Source: Mastigias papua (Eukaryota; Cnidaria; Scyphozoa; Rhizostomeae; Mastigiidae). Taken from it: a DNA stretch of 64,000 bases. Shown one piece after another: positions 10,887 through 19,981 of this stretch. Every line of letters starts with the position of its first letter. Within the stretch, counting starts at the first letter, position 1. A program made the position numbers and the translations under genes. The stretch spans positions 8,646,186 to 8,710,185 of the forward strand of contig OZ025270.1 in the NCBI GenBank assembly GCA_964019165.1, written 5' to 3'. The notes under the pieces were generated by a model. That model made no database searches. It was given only the letters and a program-made list of their open reading frames with translations, and was not told where the DNA came from.

Positions 10887-13600
10887 AAAATGACTGATTT
10901 CATCAAAAATATTGAAAATCGGTTTATGTGTTTTTCTTGACCAAAATTTATTGCCCCTTCATATTTTGCTATCGGATGCGACTTTGCTTGCGAAAATATT
11001 GCTCAAAAAACTATTTTTCCCCATTGATTTGAATCAGCTGATCAAGTGATTTTCAGTAAGATAATCACTACGACCAGTTACTATCAGAAGCTGCTTTTTC
11101 AACACGGCTCAGACCTTTGTTTCCCTGTAACTTGCATTTGCTCCTTGACGCCCTGTGATAAAACAACTTCAAAATGGCTGATGCACAAGGTTCCCTTACA
11201 TATTCCTATGGAAAAGCTCGGTCAAAAAGAAAACGAAAATTGGATAGAGTTGATCAACTTAAGGCTGCTAGAGCTGCGAAGGAAAGAAAGAAGTGTCTTC
11301 AAAGTGATCCACGTTACATCCCTGATACAACTTCAATAGCTTCTTCTTTGTCAAGTGGGAATGATTCATTGTTGTTGCCACCAAAATCCCGGAGTAGTGA
11401 AAAGCTAACGGCAGTATTTGATTCGCATCAAGGAGAATATCATGATAAGTTCGAGGGCTTTATCCTTGTAGACATTGATCTTCTTCAACAAGTAATTGCT
11501 GAGTCAAGTGTATGCAAGGTTTGTAAAGATGGGACATTGTCCCTGAGTTGTGGTGGAAAATATGGCCTTGCTTCACGTTTAGTCCTTGGTTGCTCGAATG
11601 ATTATTGCAACTATCAGACGAGCTTTCACTCTTCAAAGAGATGTGCACCACGGGTAGTTACCACAGACAAGCCAGAGTCAAGTGGACTTACTCCTTTTGA
11701 AGTAAATTACAGAGCAGTGTTGGGAATGAGACTTTTAGGGAGAGGGTTCGATGGTTTACGATTGCTTTGTGGTATGATGAATTTGCCAAACAGCATGAAG
11801 CAAAAAACATATAGTAGTCTTTTAGCAAATATTTTGGATGCTAGTTCTAGAGTTGCTGAAAAAAGCATGGATGAGGCTGCTAGAGAGGTTAGAATGCAAG
11901 GCCAAGGTGAAGAAATTGTACAGGATGTCACATGTATCTTTGATGGAACATGGCACAAACGTGGCTTTAGTTCCCTTACAGGTGTGGTTACTTGTATTTC
12001 AACCACAAACTACAAAGTTATTGATGTTGAAGACTTGCAAAAGTATTGCAAAGAATGCCTTGAAATAAAAAAGCTGCAGTTGCCCAAGGAGAAGGAGACA
12101 AAACTGATTTTGGACCATGAGTGCAAGGCTACCCACACTGGTTCATCAGCAGCAATGGAGGTTTCTGGTGTAAGAAAGATTTTTATGAGATCAATAAAAA
12201 AGAGAAAGCTGCGAATCACTGGATATGTAGGGGATGGTGACACAAAGAGTTTTGAAACAATAAAAAATGAGAAGCCATATGGAGAAGACTATGAAATAGT
12301 AAAGAAGGAATGTGTCGGGCACATCCAAAAGAGAATGGGGACAAATCTTAGAAAATTGAAAAGTAAAAGTGGCAATAAAATCTTAAATGATGGTAAAACT
12401 CTTGGTGGAAAAGGAAGGCTGACTTTTAATGAAATAGACAAATTGCAGCTTTACTATGGGCTAGCTATTCGAAGAAATTTGGGTAACTTAGATGCCATGA
12501 AAAAAGATATTTCTGCAATTTTGAGGCATAGACTATCAACGGATGAACTGCCAAACCACAGTGAATGCCCTACTGGACCTTCCTCTTGGTGTGGATACAA
12601 TAAAGACCCTTCTGGGTATATGCATAGTCGGCCTCTTCCAAAAGCTGTTGCTGTTTTTATAAAGCCCATTTTTGACAGGCTGAAAGAGGATAAATTGTTA
12701 GTTCGGTGCTTGGATGGCTATACACAAAATTCAGTAGAAAGTTTTAATAGTGTTTTATGGAATATATGTCCAAAGACTACATTTGTAGGCTCAATTGCAC
12801 TCAAAGTATGTTTAGCCTTAGCTGTAGTTCTGTACAATGATGGGCACAGTAAGTTGTGTGACATTCTTACTGAACTTGGTATCTGCGTAGGAAAAAATTC
12901 TTTGATGGAGTTAAAAAGGAAAGATAACATAAGAATTTATAAAGCTGAATATAAATCATCTGAGTGCCAAAAGAAAATCAGAAAAGCAAAGAGGAAAAAC
13001 AGACATGCAGAGGAAGATGAAAATTTAAACCAAGAAGGCATTATGTATGAGTATGGTGCATTTTGATGTGAACTTGGTATATCATTAACTTCTTTTGTTA
13101 TTTTCTGAAAATAAGATTTTTTAAGGGTACACATAGGAAAAAAAGGATTCTGGCTATGTTTTTTGTTCTTTTCTTATCAATTTTGATCAACAATTAGGTA
13201 AAGCATATTACAATGTTTATACAGAAGTATTTTGGGATAGCTGTCATGGGAGGAATATGGGCGTTGTTCATATTAATACTTGCATCAGCAAAAAATAAAA
13301 CTGAAATAATTTATTGCTAGAGAAATTTATGAAAAAGATCTTCTGTATAAACATAGTACTTTTTAAGGCAAATAAGGTGAAATATTGCAAATACTGATAG
13401 CATTGACCATTCTCCCAATATCTTTGTTACCAAATTGACCAATCCCAGGACACTATTGGTAGTTTCCATGGCAACAATGATCTATTTTTAGAACAGTTTA
13501 TATTTTTCCATAGAGGACAATTATACCTTGCTGTTCCCACATACTAAACTCTGGAATCTTTTACATTGAATGATTTTGTATAGTTAGGGGATATCTCCCC
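10870..13600 (+). mobile_element. Complete Kolobok-like (Mutator-like transposase) DNA transposon
   Basis: A 2,731-bp element has identical 17-bp terminal inverted repeats (10,870-10,886 and 13,584-13,600). TTAA lies immediately outside both ends (10,866-10,869 and 13,601-13,604). It carries one long uninterrupted gene in between (11,174-13,066). TTAA duplication is the known hallmark of piggyBac and of the Kolobok superfamily; the transposase is not piggyBac-like and fits Kolobok. The 5' leader is about 290 bp and the 3' part about 520 bp. The left end lies 36 bp from the target duplication of the CAGGCCCGT element. Confidence 0.8.
11174..13066 (+). CDS. Kolobok/Mutator-like transposase, 630 aa, intact
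   Basis: A single exon begins at ATG in a good context (AAAATGGC) and ends in TGA with no frameshift or internal stop. The head is very basic (RSKRKRK at 17-22, KERKK at 36-40) and probably binds DNA or directs nuclear entry. Cysteines at 114, 117, 126, 140 and 145 suggest a zinc-binding unit. The catalytic core follows the family pattern: FDGTWHKRGFSS (D257), GYVGDGDTKSF (D354/D356), CVGHIQKRMGT, LGGKGRLT, and TQNSVESFN (E522). I propose D257, D354 or D356, and E522 as the acidic triad; the exact assignment is inference. The C-terminus is basic again. The protein would cut and paste the 2.7-kb element. No host function is implied. Confidence 0.85.
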   Translation: MADAQGSLTYSYGKARSKRKRKLDRVDQLKAARAAKERKKCLQSDPRYIPDTTSIASSLSSGNDSLLLPPKSRSSEKLTAVFDSHQGEYHDKFEGFILVDIDLLQQVIAESSVCKVCKDGTLSLSCGGKYGLASRLVLGCSNDYCNYQTSFHSSKRCAPRVVTTDKPESSGLTPFEVNYRAVLGMRLLGRGFDGLRLLCGMMNLPNSMKQKTYSSLLANILDASSRVAEKSMDEAAREVRMQGQGEEIVQDVTCIFDGTWHKRGFSSLTGVVTCISTTNYKVIDVEDLQKYCKECLEIKKLQLPKEKETKLILDHECKATHTGSSAAMEVSGVRKIFMRSIKKRKLRITGYVGDGDTKSFETIKNEKPYGEDYEIVKKECVGHIQKRMGTNLRKLKSKSGNKILNDGKTLGGKGRLTFNEIDKLQLYYGLAIRRNLGNLDAMKKDISAILRHRLSTDELPNHSECPTGPSSWCGYNKDPSGYMHSRPLPKAVAVFIKPIFDRLKEDKLLVRCLDGYTQNSVESFNSVLWNICPKTTFVGSIALKVCLALAVVLYNDGHSKLCDILTELGICVGKNSLMELKRKDNIRIYKAEYKSSECQKKIRKAKRKNRHAEEDENLNQEGIMYEYGAF

Positions 13601-13604
13601 TTAA
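13584..13604 (-). repeat. Right terminal inverted repeat and TTAA of Kolobok-like element
   Basis: TTAGGGGATATCTCCCC (13,584-13,600) is the exact complement of the left end and is followed by TTAA at 13,601-13,604. Confidence 0.8.
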
Positions 13605-13860
13605 GGTGGGATGCAATTTCAACCCATGGTGTTATTTCGTTCCCGGGGTTGAAATTTTCTCACGCAATTCAAGTCCAAAAACTTCAGAGATCGTGTAGCA
13701 ACTGAATTGAGGAAAAGCAAATTGGAGTACTATTAGAATTATTTTCCAAAGAATGACAAGAATATGAGAAAGCTGGGAATGGAATTAACTCAACAATTGC
13801 GCAGAAAACCTCTACACACTCAAGCACTGACAAAGTTAAAGATGTTATGATAGATGATAG

Positions 13861-14930
13861 ATGATAATGATAATGATAGATGACCCTTCTCAAATGTCGA
13901 GTATCTTTAATGAATACTTTGTAAATGCTGCCGACAGCATAAATAAAACTATTTCGAGAACGCCAGATTCTCCCCTTAGATATCTTGGCAGCACTAATGA
14001 AAATTCTTTGTTTCTGTCTCCTGTTACTCCTTTTGAAGTGGAAGATATCGTATCAAATATTAGCTCATCAAAATCAACAGGTCCCCAAAGTGTGCCAATA
14101 AAGTTACTAAAAATTCTCAAGCATCACATCTCTCATCCACTGGCAGAGCTTGTTAACCAAACATTCCTGAAAGGAGTATTCCCAATTAAGTTAACAATTA
14201 ATAAAGTTGTCTCCTTTTTCATAAAAGGATACCCTGAAATTATGTCCAACTACAGGCCAATTTCACTATTGCCAGTCTTCAGTAAATATTTGAAAAACAA
14301 ATGTATAAGAAGCTTTATTCTTTTATGGCTTGCAATAGCATAATCTATCTCTTGCAATTTGGCTTCCAAGAAAACCACTCAATTCATCCTGCACTGATTA
14401 GCCTGACTGAGACTATGAGAAACAGTTTAGACAACAAAAAATATGGATGCGGTGTATTTATTGATCTACAAAATGCACTTGACACTGTAAATCTAAACAT
14501 CTTGCATTCTAAACTAGAACACTATGGGATTAGAGGCAACGGAATTAGTTGGTTTCGATCTTACTTGACAGATAGAACGCAGTTTGTTTCAACTTCCGGT
14601 ATATATTCATACCCATTAGGCATTACATGTGGTGTACCCCAGGGATCTGTACTTGAACCTCTGCTCTTCCTCCTATATATAAACGATCTTCTAAATCTTT
14701 ATGATTCAGAAGCGCTTGATGATGTAATTAAAAAGTCAACAAAGGACTAAAGTTAATAGAAAGATGGTTTGATGCATATGAACTTTCGCTGAATATAAAT
14801 AAAACTAATTTTATTATTTTCCATTCATTTGCAAGTTCAATCCCACCTAGTATTTGCATCAAAATAGGCCAAAAGCATATGTCCAGGGTGAAGTATGTTA
14901 AATTCTTATGAGTTTTGTTGGACTGAGTTA
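13861..14930 (+). mobile_element. LINE reverse transcriptase pseudogene lacking the YADD box
   Basis: The first frame (13,861-14,343) carries FNEYFVNAADSI, SSKSTGPQSVPIKLLKI and NYRPISLLPVFSK. The second (14,301-14,750) continues with QFGFQENHSIHPALISLTE, FIDLQNALDTVNLNIL, GVPQGSVLEPLLFLLYINDL. The text then jumps from YDSEALDD straight to the thumb-like ERWFDAYELSLNINKTNFIIF (to about 14,840). The segment that should contain the catalytic F/YADD motif is missing, so a deletion lies near 14,715-14,750. With the frameshift near 14,300 the copy is dead. Confidence 0.75.
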
Positions 14931-15329
14931 TTCAGCCAAGGGTCTATAACAGAATCCAGAAAAGGTTACGGCTCTGAGCCAGAGTAAGTTTGTCTTTCTA
15001 TGTTGTCTTTGAGGAAGGTTCGGTAACTTAAATCAAAAATCCAGTTTCAGCAGAGTTTTCAGTTAATGTTATATTGACTATGAAAGGCATAGCCCTTCTA
15101 CCGTACATTTTTTTGTGATATGCACAATGTAGACTGCGAGAACTTTGACTAGTTTTGATTTTCTTAAAAGAGGAAGGTTTATGATAAAGATTTTACAGCC
15201 AGAAGAAGGCTGAAGCTTTTTCTGGACTCTGGTCTAAAACATCATTTCAATCATCAGCCAAGAGTCTATAATATTCAATAGACATGTTGTCATGTGTAGT
15301 TTGGAAATGCGAATTGGTTTAAACACAGT
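14931..15329. other. Repeat-like gene-free stretch
   Basis: TTATTCAGCCAAGGGTCTATAA near 14,928 recurs as ATCATCAGCCAAGAGTCTATAAT near 15,253, and CCAGAAAA/TTTTCTGG words lie between them. An undefined small element is likely. No gene. Confidence 0.35.
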
Positions 15330-15640
15330 TTGTTGTATCCTTTTAGATATTCCATTAATTTTTCGTGTACAATCTTTTCTAGTATCCACGGCACAGCTGA
15401 TAATACTAAGATAGGCCTAGGCCCGTTTTATTAATTCGTATTACTTTGGCCAATTTCCAAATCTGTGGAAAGATGCCCTTTTCTACAGATACATTTTATA
15501 TCAATGTTATTGGTTTTGAGACTAAATAAGGATTGGATAGAGAGATGTAGTGGAGTTTCAGCACGATCAGGGGGGTTGAAACTCACCCACTGGATTGAAG
15601 ACTTACATTTATTCAGGCTTTTAGTTGCATATTTATTGTA
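15330..15640 (-). mobile_element. LINE reverse-transcriptase fragment
   Basis: Minus-strand translation gives GHLSTDLEIGQSNTN and then, across stops, PRPILVLSAVPWILEKIVHEKLMEYL. This matches the 'G-x-F-P-x-D-L-K-I-A-K-V ... YRP-I-S-V-L-S-x-x-S-K-I-L-E-K-I-V' region before motif A of LINE reverse transcriptases. Two adjacent stops break it. Confidence 0.55.
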
Positions 15641-15971
15641 CGATGAGCTGAGGGGCGTGGTCCACAAGCATCCCCCAGTCTATGGTGACTGGCGACATCC
15701 CTGATGTGAAAATAATATTTACCAGTCGACTCAACTGGGTTTCGTTTTCTGTTCAGCTAGCAAACATGCAGAGAGTATCGTTAGTTAAATCATCTAAAAC
15801 ACTGTGGTTTTCTTATACTGTATTTAAGACATTTGCTGAATCTTTTCTTATATTTCTTTGTTTTCTTTCGTTGAGCATTATGCGTGTGTAAACTGAATCT
15901 ATATCCTGGTAGTACATGTTTTTTGTAAGGAATCGGTTGATAGGAAACTAGTGTATTTAAGAAACTAGAAC

Positions 15972-16700
15972 TGAAAGTATGCATGTTTTGTTCCCATACT
16001 TATTGGAAATGACAATGTATAGACAACACTGTACTTGCACTAGAATCTCCCTTACTAGGTATAGAATGTAATATGCACAGATCTCTCTCTACACGGTTTT
16101 TTTATAAGAAACCTAGCTCAAGGCCTAGTACTATAAGTTAATTTTTGGCAACATTTTAGTTCTAAAAGTTTCTTAAAAGTTTCTTAATTTAATGAAAAAG
16201 ATTGCATTGAAAACGATATAAAACAGGTGGATATAGGAGACTATTAGCATGATAGCAAACAAAAGATGTTATTGCAACTCTATATCTAAGTCAACCTCAT
16301 GTCCACATCACTTATTTCGGTAAACTTTATATAATCTTCACTTTGGTCCTCGAAAAGGATACGGTATAAGTTCAGTTTTGCGTTCCAGTGTGCCATTTGT
16401 CACAAAAATGCGTATATCTTCCTCTCAACCAAAGGATCTTTCTCACATCTTTCTCAATCTATTTTAGTTGACACCTATTACACCCATGGAGGAAATATAT
16501 TTCAAAAGCCCCAAACTTTGAAATAGAATAGAAATTTCTCAAGTTTCTTAACTCTTTCGTTGTAGTTCTAAAAATTTCTTAATTTTTTGCGTGTCTAGTT
16601 CTAGGTTGCTTATAAACTGATTTCTTATAAAAAACGTGTAGAACTCTACACACAGTTATTTGAACTGCACATTTTGGGTAGAACCTCACGTTAAAAAAAC
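15972..16700 (+). repeat. Family C repeat, copy 1, split by a family A insertion
   Basis: Segments 15,972-16,091 and 16,641-16,700 together align with the uninterrupted relative at 48,010-48,175. Shared words are GAAAGTATGCAT, AATGACAAT, ATAGACAACA, ATCTCTCTCT, ACACACAGTT, TTTGAACTGCACA and CACGTTAAAAAA. The family A element 16,092-16,638 interrupts it. Confidence 0.65.
16092..16638 (+). repeat. Family A-like MITE, copy 3, with TA target duplication
   Basis: The left end CACGGTTTTTTTATAAGAAACC matches the complement of the right end, ATTTCTTATAAAAAACGTG. TA at 16,090-16,091 is repeated at 16,639-16,640. The host repeat reads ATCTCTCTC-TG-GAACTAC in its uninterrupted copy at 48 kb and ATCTCTCTC-TA-[element]-TA-GAACTCTAC here, so the boundary and the 2-bp duplication are seen directly. 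Internal words use TTTCTTA instead of the TTCCTTA of copies 1 and 2. Confidence 0.8.
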
Positions 16701-17281
16701 CTGTTGTAGAGGGTCCTAAGCTCCACTCATTATCCATTGCTTTGAAACGATAAAATAAATACTTTTAGGTAACTAATTGCTGGGGGCTGACATTTTCTGG
16801 AACATTCAGTTATTGGGGGGTTGGATGTATGCAATCACGTTAATGAATGAATTTAAAAAGTTATCCTAAGCTGGCTCACTTTCTCTATTAAGCAGCAACC
16901 TTTCTTAGCAATTATTGCTTGAATATTTCGGTGTAACAAGCAAAAAATAGTGAAAAATCAGTTTGAAAAATATTAACAGAGCAATTATGCAGCAACGAAA
17001 ACAAAACATAATGTAGCAATCTGTTCAAGTAAAATTTGCACCAGTCAGTTAATTGCCAACAAGAATTATTCTGGTTTCAGCTACATTACACACTAAATCT
17101 TCCAAAATATGATGAGAGTAATCTCCATGGGGTCTCAATAAAAGCAAAGGAGATGGATAAATGTTAAAGAATTACTTAGTGGGGGCGACAATTAGGCACA
17201 AAGAGTAAAGACAGACCAGGTTACTTTTGGAGTGGTAGCTATTATGAGTATCTGAATACAGAAAATAGAATAAATTGATGC
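16701..17281. other. Gene-free stretch
   Basis: No gene or bounded element is seen. AT-rich. Confidence 0.4.
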
Positions 17282-17286
17282 CACTG

Positions 17287-17919
17287 CAGGCCTGTAGGTA
17301 GCTAAGTCGGATTGGGAGACAGGAATGGAGGCTCTTGGTGTTAATGATTGTGAGGTATGAACAAGTGGGGGTCTGGAAGAGTAGTCCCAAGGAAAATTTT
17401 GAAAACCACTCCTTTTGTGTGGAGACACAATTTGTAAGCATCAATATGGCATCATCATTAGTTTTTATAACATTTTTGGACGAGTTGGACTTTCCATATA
17501 TTCAAACAATTTGGGGCATTTAAAATCCCCAATTCTCCCCCCGTAACTCCGCCACTGCATGGATATCAAATAGGAAGTGGAGCCAAGAGAGGTGCGTATC
17601 TCCACAGGAATCAAGAGTACTCTCAACTAGATTCAATTTTGTAATAATTTGTGCTGAGGTATATAATTTAGTTTTGTTATATCAAGTGCTCAACCTTTTC
17701 AATAAGTATTTCAGACAAAGTGTACTCGCTGGAAGAAGCCATAGGGGAATGAATAGCTATGAAATCATAAGTATATACTTGTTTGATGTACTTCTGCCAA
17801 ATCAAGTTGCAGAATTGCATCATGATATGAGTTAAAAAGACTATTTGGAATATCTCAAAATACAATCTCAGCGAATCATTGGGGGCATTGCCCCCCTTGC
17901 CCCACTATCTACGGGCTTG
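17287..17919. mobile_element. Non-autonomous hAT-like element, second of the CAGGCCYGT group
   Basis: The left end CAGGCCTGTAGGTAG corresponds to the inverted right end CAAGCCCGTAGATAG. CACTG (17,282-17,286) and CATTG (17,920-17,924) flank it, a 5-bp duplication with one mismatch, like that at 10,037-10,825. The 3' half begins with a G/C tract (GGGGGCATTGCCCCCC). A CCGCCACTG terminus near 17,549-17,557 may be the end of another hAT MITE nested inside. Confidence 0.55.
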
Positions 17920-18159
17920 CATTGTAAATCTCCGAATTAGTCTCAAGGGGCTTGTTTACCTGTGATATTCTTGGGTCATACAAACCTGAGAGGGGCTATT
18001 ATATCAGTGACGATCTCCCTTGGATAAAACCCCATGAAAATGTCTCAGGAAATTATCTGAAACATGGCTCAAGAAACACATTCGCATTTTCTCCATACTA
18101 CAAAAAGAACGATCGAAATCTGTCCATCATCATGATCATACACACAATCTTGTAGGGAT

Positions 18160-18390
18160 ACTTAATTTTTCGCTGAGCTCTAATACAGTATTCGTAAATT
18201 GTTTTACTCCCAGACCGGATAAGTGAAACTCGCACTTGTTTTGCTTTCTAAAAAACAGCTGAAATAAACAAAAGATCTACATCTTCATGACACTTGAGCC
18301 CTGTATTATTCTTAACTTATTCCCAAAGTTCAGCGATTTTGGGCCTTGTCATTTTTATAGACTATATTATTATAAAAAATTATATATTCC
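18160..18390 (+). repeat. Family D repeat, copy 2, just upstream of the transporter gene
   Basis: TTTTTCGCTGAGCTCTAAT, CACTTGTTTTG, TATTATTCTTAACTTATTC, CAGCGATTTTGGGCCTTG and TATAGACTATATTATTATAA occur in the same order as in 41,945-42,370. The right end lies about 85 bp before the proposed start codon at 18,476, so it sits in the promoter, 5' UTR or a leader intron. Confidence 0.55.
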
Positions 18391-18475
18391 AGATGGAGGG
18401 GGGGGGGGGGGGCTTATTACGAGTTTACTTATAGTTTCCGCCTTCGCAGCACTCTTATTAGGAGCTCTTCACTGC

Positions 18476-19981
18476 ATGGCAACAAGTTCTGCATCTGGAA
18501 TGGAGATGAGCCAGAAAATGTATGAAGATAAAAGACCAATAATATCTGTTGGTGATGTAGATGACAATGATACCGACGATGAAATGGACGGTGGAAAGGT
18601 ATCTGCTGAGAATGCAAGCCTCTTAAGCACTGATGACCGGGCATATAGCGATGTATTCCGGACAAGTAATGGTGATATATCTGACTGGTTCAACATGGCC
18701 TATATTATCCTATATCTCCAAGGTGTTGGCTCGTTATTACCATGGAACTTCTTTATCACAGCGCGTGGCTATTTTGAAGAGAAGTTTAAAAGCGAACCAG
18801 ACTTGACGAATAGTTTTGAGAGCGCTTTCTCTGTGGCAGCTATGATACCAAACGTTCTGGCCTTGCTGATCAATGTTTTTCTCACTAAACAAGTAAACCG
18901 CAATTTAAGAATGATCACATGTCTTTTACTCACTCTCCTTTGTTTCATTGCCACGGCCTCCTTCGTCAAAATCGACACAACAAGTTGGACGAGAGGCTTT
19001 TTTGGGTTGACCATTGGTATAGTTATAGTCATCAACATGGCGTGCGCTATATACGGAGGAACCTTTTTTGGGGTTGCTGGAATGATTGGCCAAAAGTACA
19101 CCCAGGCTTTGATGGGTGGACAAGGCCTTGGAGGAACATTTGCAGCTGTTGCCAGTATTCTTTCTTTAATTGGTGACAGTGAGCCAGAAGATAGTGCATT
19201 TGGTTACTTCCTAACAGCAGTTGCTGTGATATGTTGTTGTTTCGTTACGTATGTTATATTTTTCAGGTTAACGTACGTTAATTATTGCCTTCAAAAGAAT
19301 GAATTCAGAGAGCTGCGCGGTAGTCAAGCATCATTGAAAACATCTATAAATGCCTTGACTGCAAGCTCTAGTAGTGTGGTAAGCATCACAAGTCTTGGCA
19401 GCACTGCAAGTTCTGTGCAATATCCAGTTCAAATTCCGGTGCCTTACTTGCAACTTCTTAAGCAAGTGTCCCCAATGGCTGCTTCAGTATGTGTTGTTTT
19501 TGCCACAACTTTGGCTCTTTTCCCGACAGTTTTATCTGGTATAGAATCAGTAAACAAATCAAATGGATCCAAGTGGACAAATGAATTGTTCTCACCTTTA
19601 TCATGTTTCCTGTTGTTTAACCTTGGTGATCTAACTGGTAGAACTGTAGCTGGCATTATTCCATACTTCAGTGAAAAGAGTTACATGATACCAGTCTTAT
19701 GCATTTCACGAGTCATTTTTGTGCCACTCTTTGCACTATGCAATTACAGGCCTGATCAGCGAAGATTCCCTGTTCTGTTAAAACATGATGCATATCCTAT
19801 TGTCATTAACATTTTCTTTGCAGTGAGTAATGGATACCTTGGAAGTTTATGCATGATGTATGGGCCTAAACTTGTCCATCCAAAGTATGCTGAAGTTACT
19901 GGAACTATTATGGCATTGTTTTTATCTTGTGGACTTGCACTAGGTGCTGGATTATCCTTTGGGTTAGCTGCATTGATCTAA
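18476..19981 (+). CDS. Equilibrative nucleoside transporter (SLC29 family), 501 aa
   Basis: Facilitated carrier of nucleosides across the plasma or an intracellular membrane. The polypeptide has an acidic cytosolic tail of about 70 residues. Family landmarks follow: GSLLPWNFF in the first membrane helix (85-93), GGQGLGG (214-220), a long loop with serine runs between the two halves (about 273-322), FNLGDLTGR (381-389) and SNGYLGSL..MYGPKLV (451-467). About eleven hydrophobic helices can be traced, as expected. I chose ATG 18,476 because the open frame continuing upstream to 18,287 runs through a G tract and family D repeat and looks unlike a transporter N-terminus. A non-coding or short coding upstream exon cannot be excluded; a CGCAG acceptor-like site lies near 18,448. 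No intron interrupts the coding part, whereas vertebrate SLC29 genes are multi-exon. Which SLC29 paralogue it matches is not resolved. Confidence 0.88.
   Translation: MATSSASGMEMSQKMYEDKRPIISVGDVDDNDTDDEMDGGKVSAENASLLSTDDRAYSDVFRTSNGDISDWFNMAYIILYLQGVGSLLPWNFFITARGYFEEKFKSEPDLTNSFESAFSVAAMIPNVLALLINVFLTKQVNRNLRMITCLLLTLLCFIATASFVKIDTTSWTRGFFGLTIGIVIVINMACAIYGGTFFGVAGMIGQKYTQALMGGQGLGGTFAAVASILSLIGDSEPEDSAFGYFLTAVAVICCCFVTYVIFFRLTYVNYCLQKNEFRELRGSQASLKTSINALTASSSSVVSITSLGSTASSVQYPVQIPVPYLQLLKQVSPMAASVCVVFATTLALFPTVLSGIESVNKSNGSKWTNELFSPLSCFLLFNLGDLTGRTVAGIIPYFSEKSYMIPVLCISRVIFVPLFALCNYRPDQRRFPVLLKHDAYPIVINIFFAVSNGYLGSLCMMYGPKLVHPKYAEVTGTIMALFLSCGLALGAGLSFGLAALI

Noticed and set aside
10866..13604. 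piggyBac assignment from the TTAA flanks
   Set aside because: The encoded protein lacks piggyBac features and has the FDGTW and GDGD blocks of the Mutator-like/Kolobok group.
18287..18475. Upstream in-frame ATG extending the nucleoside transporter by 63 residues
   Set aside because: The extension reads through a family D repeat and a poly-G tract and resembles no SLC29 N-terminus; ATG 18,476 gives the usual length.
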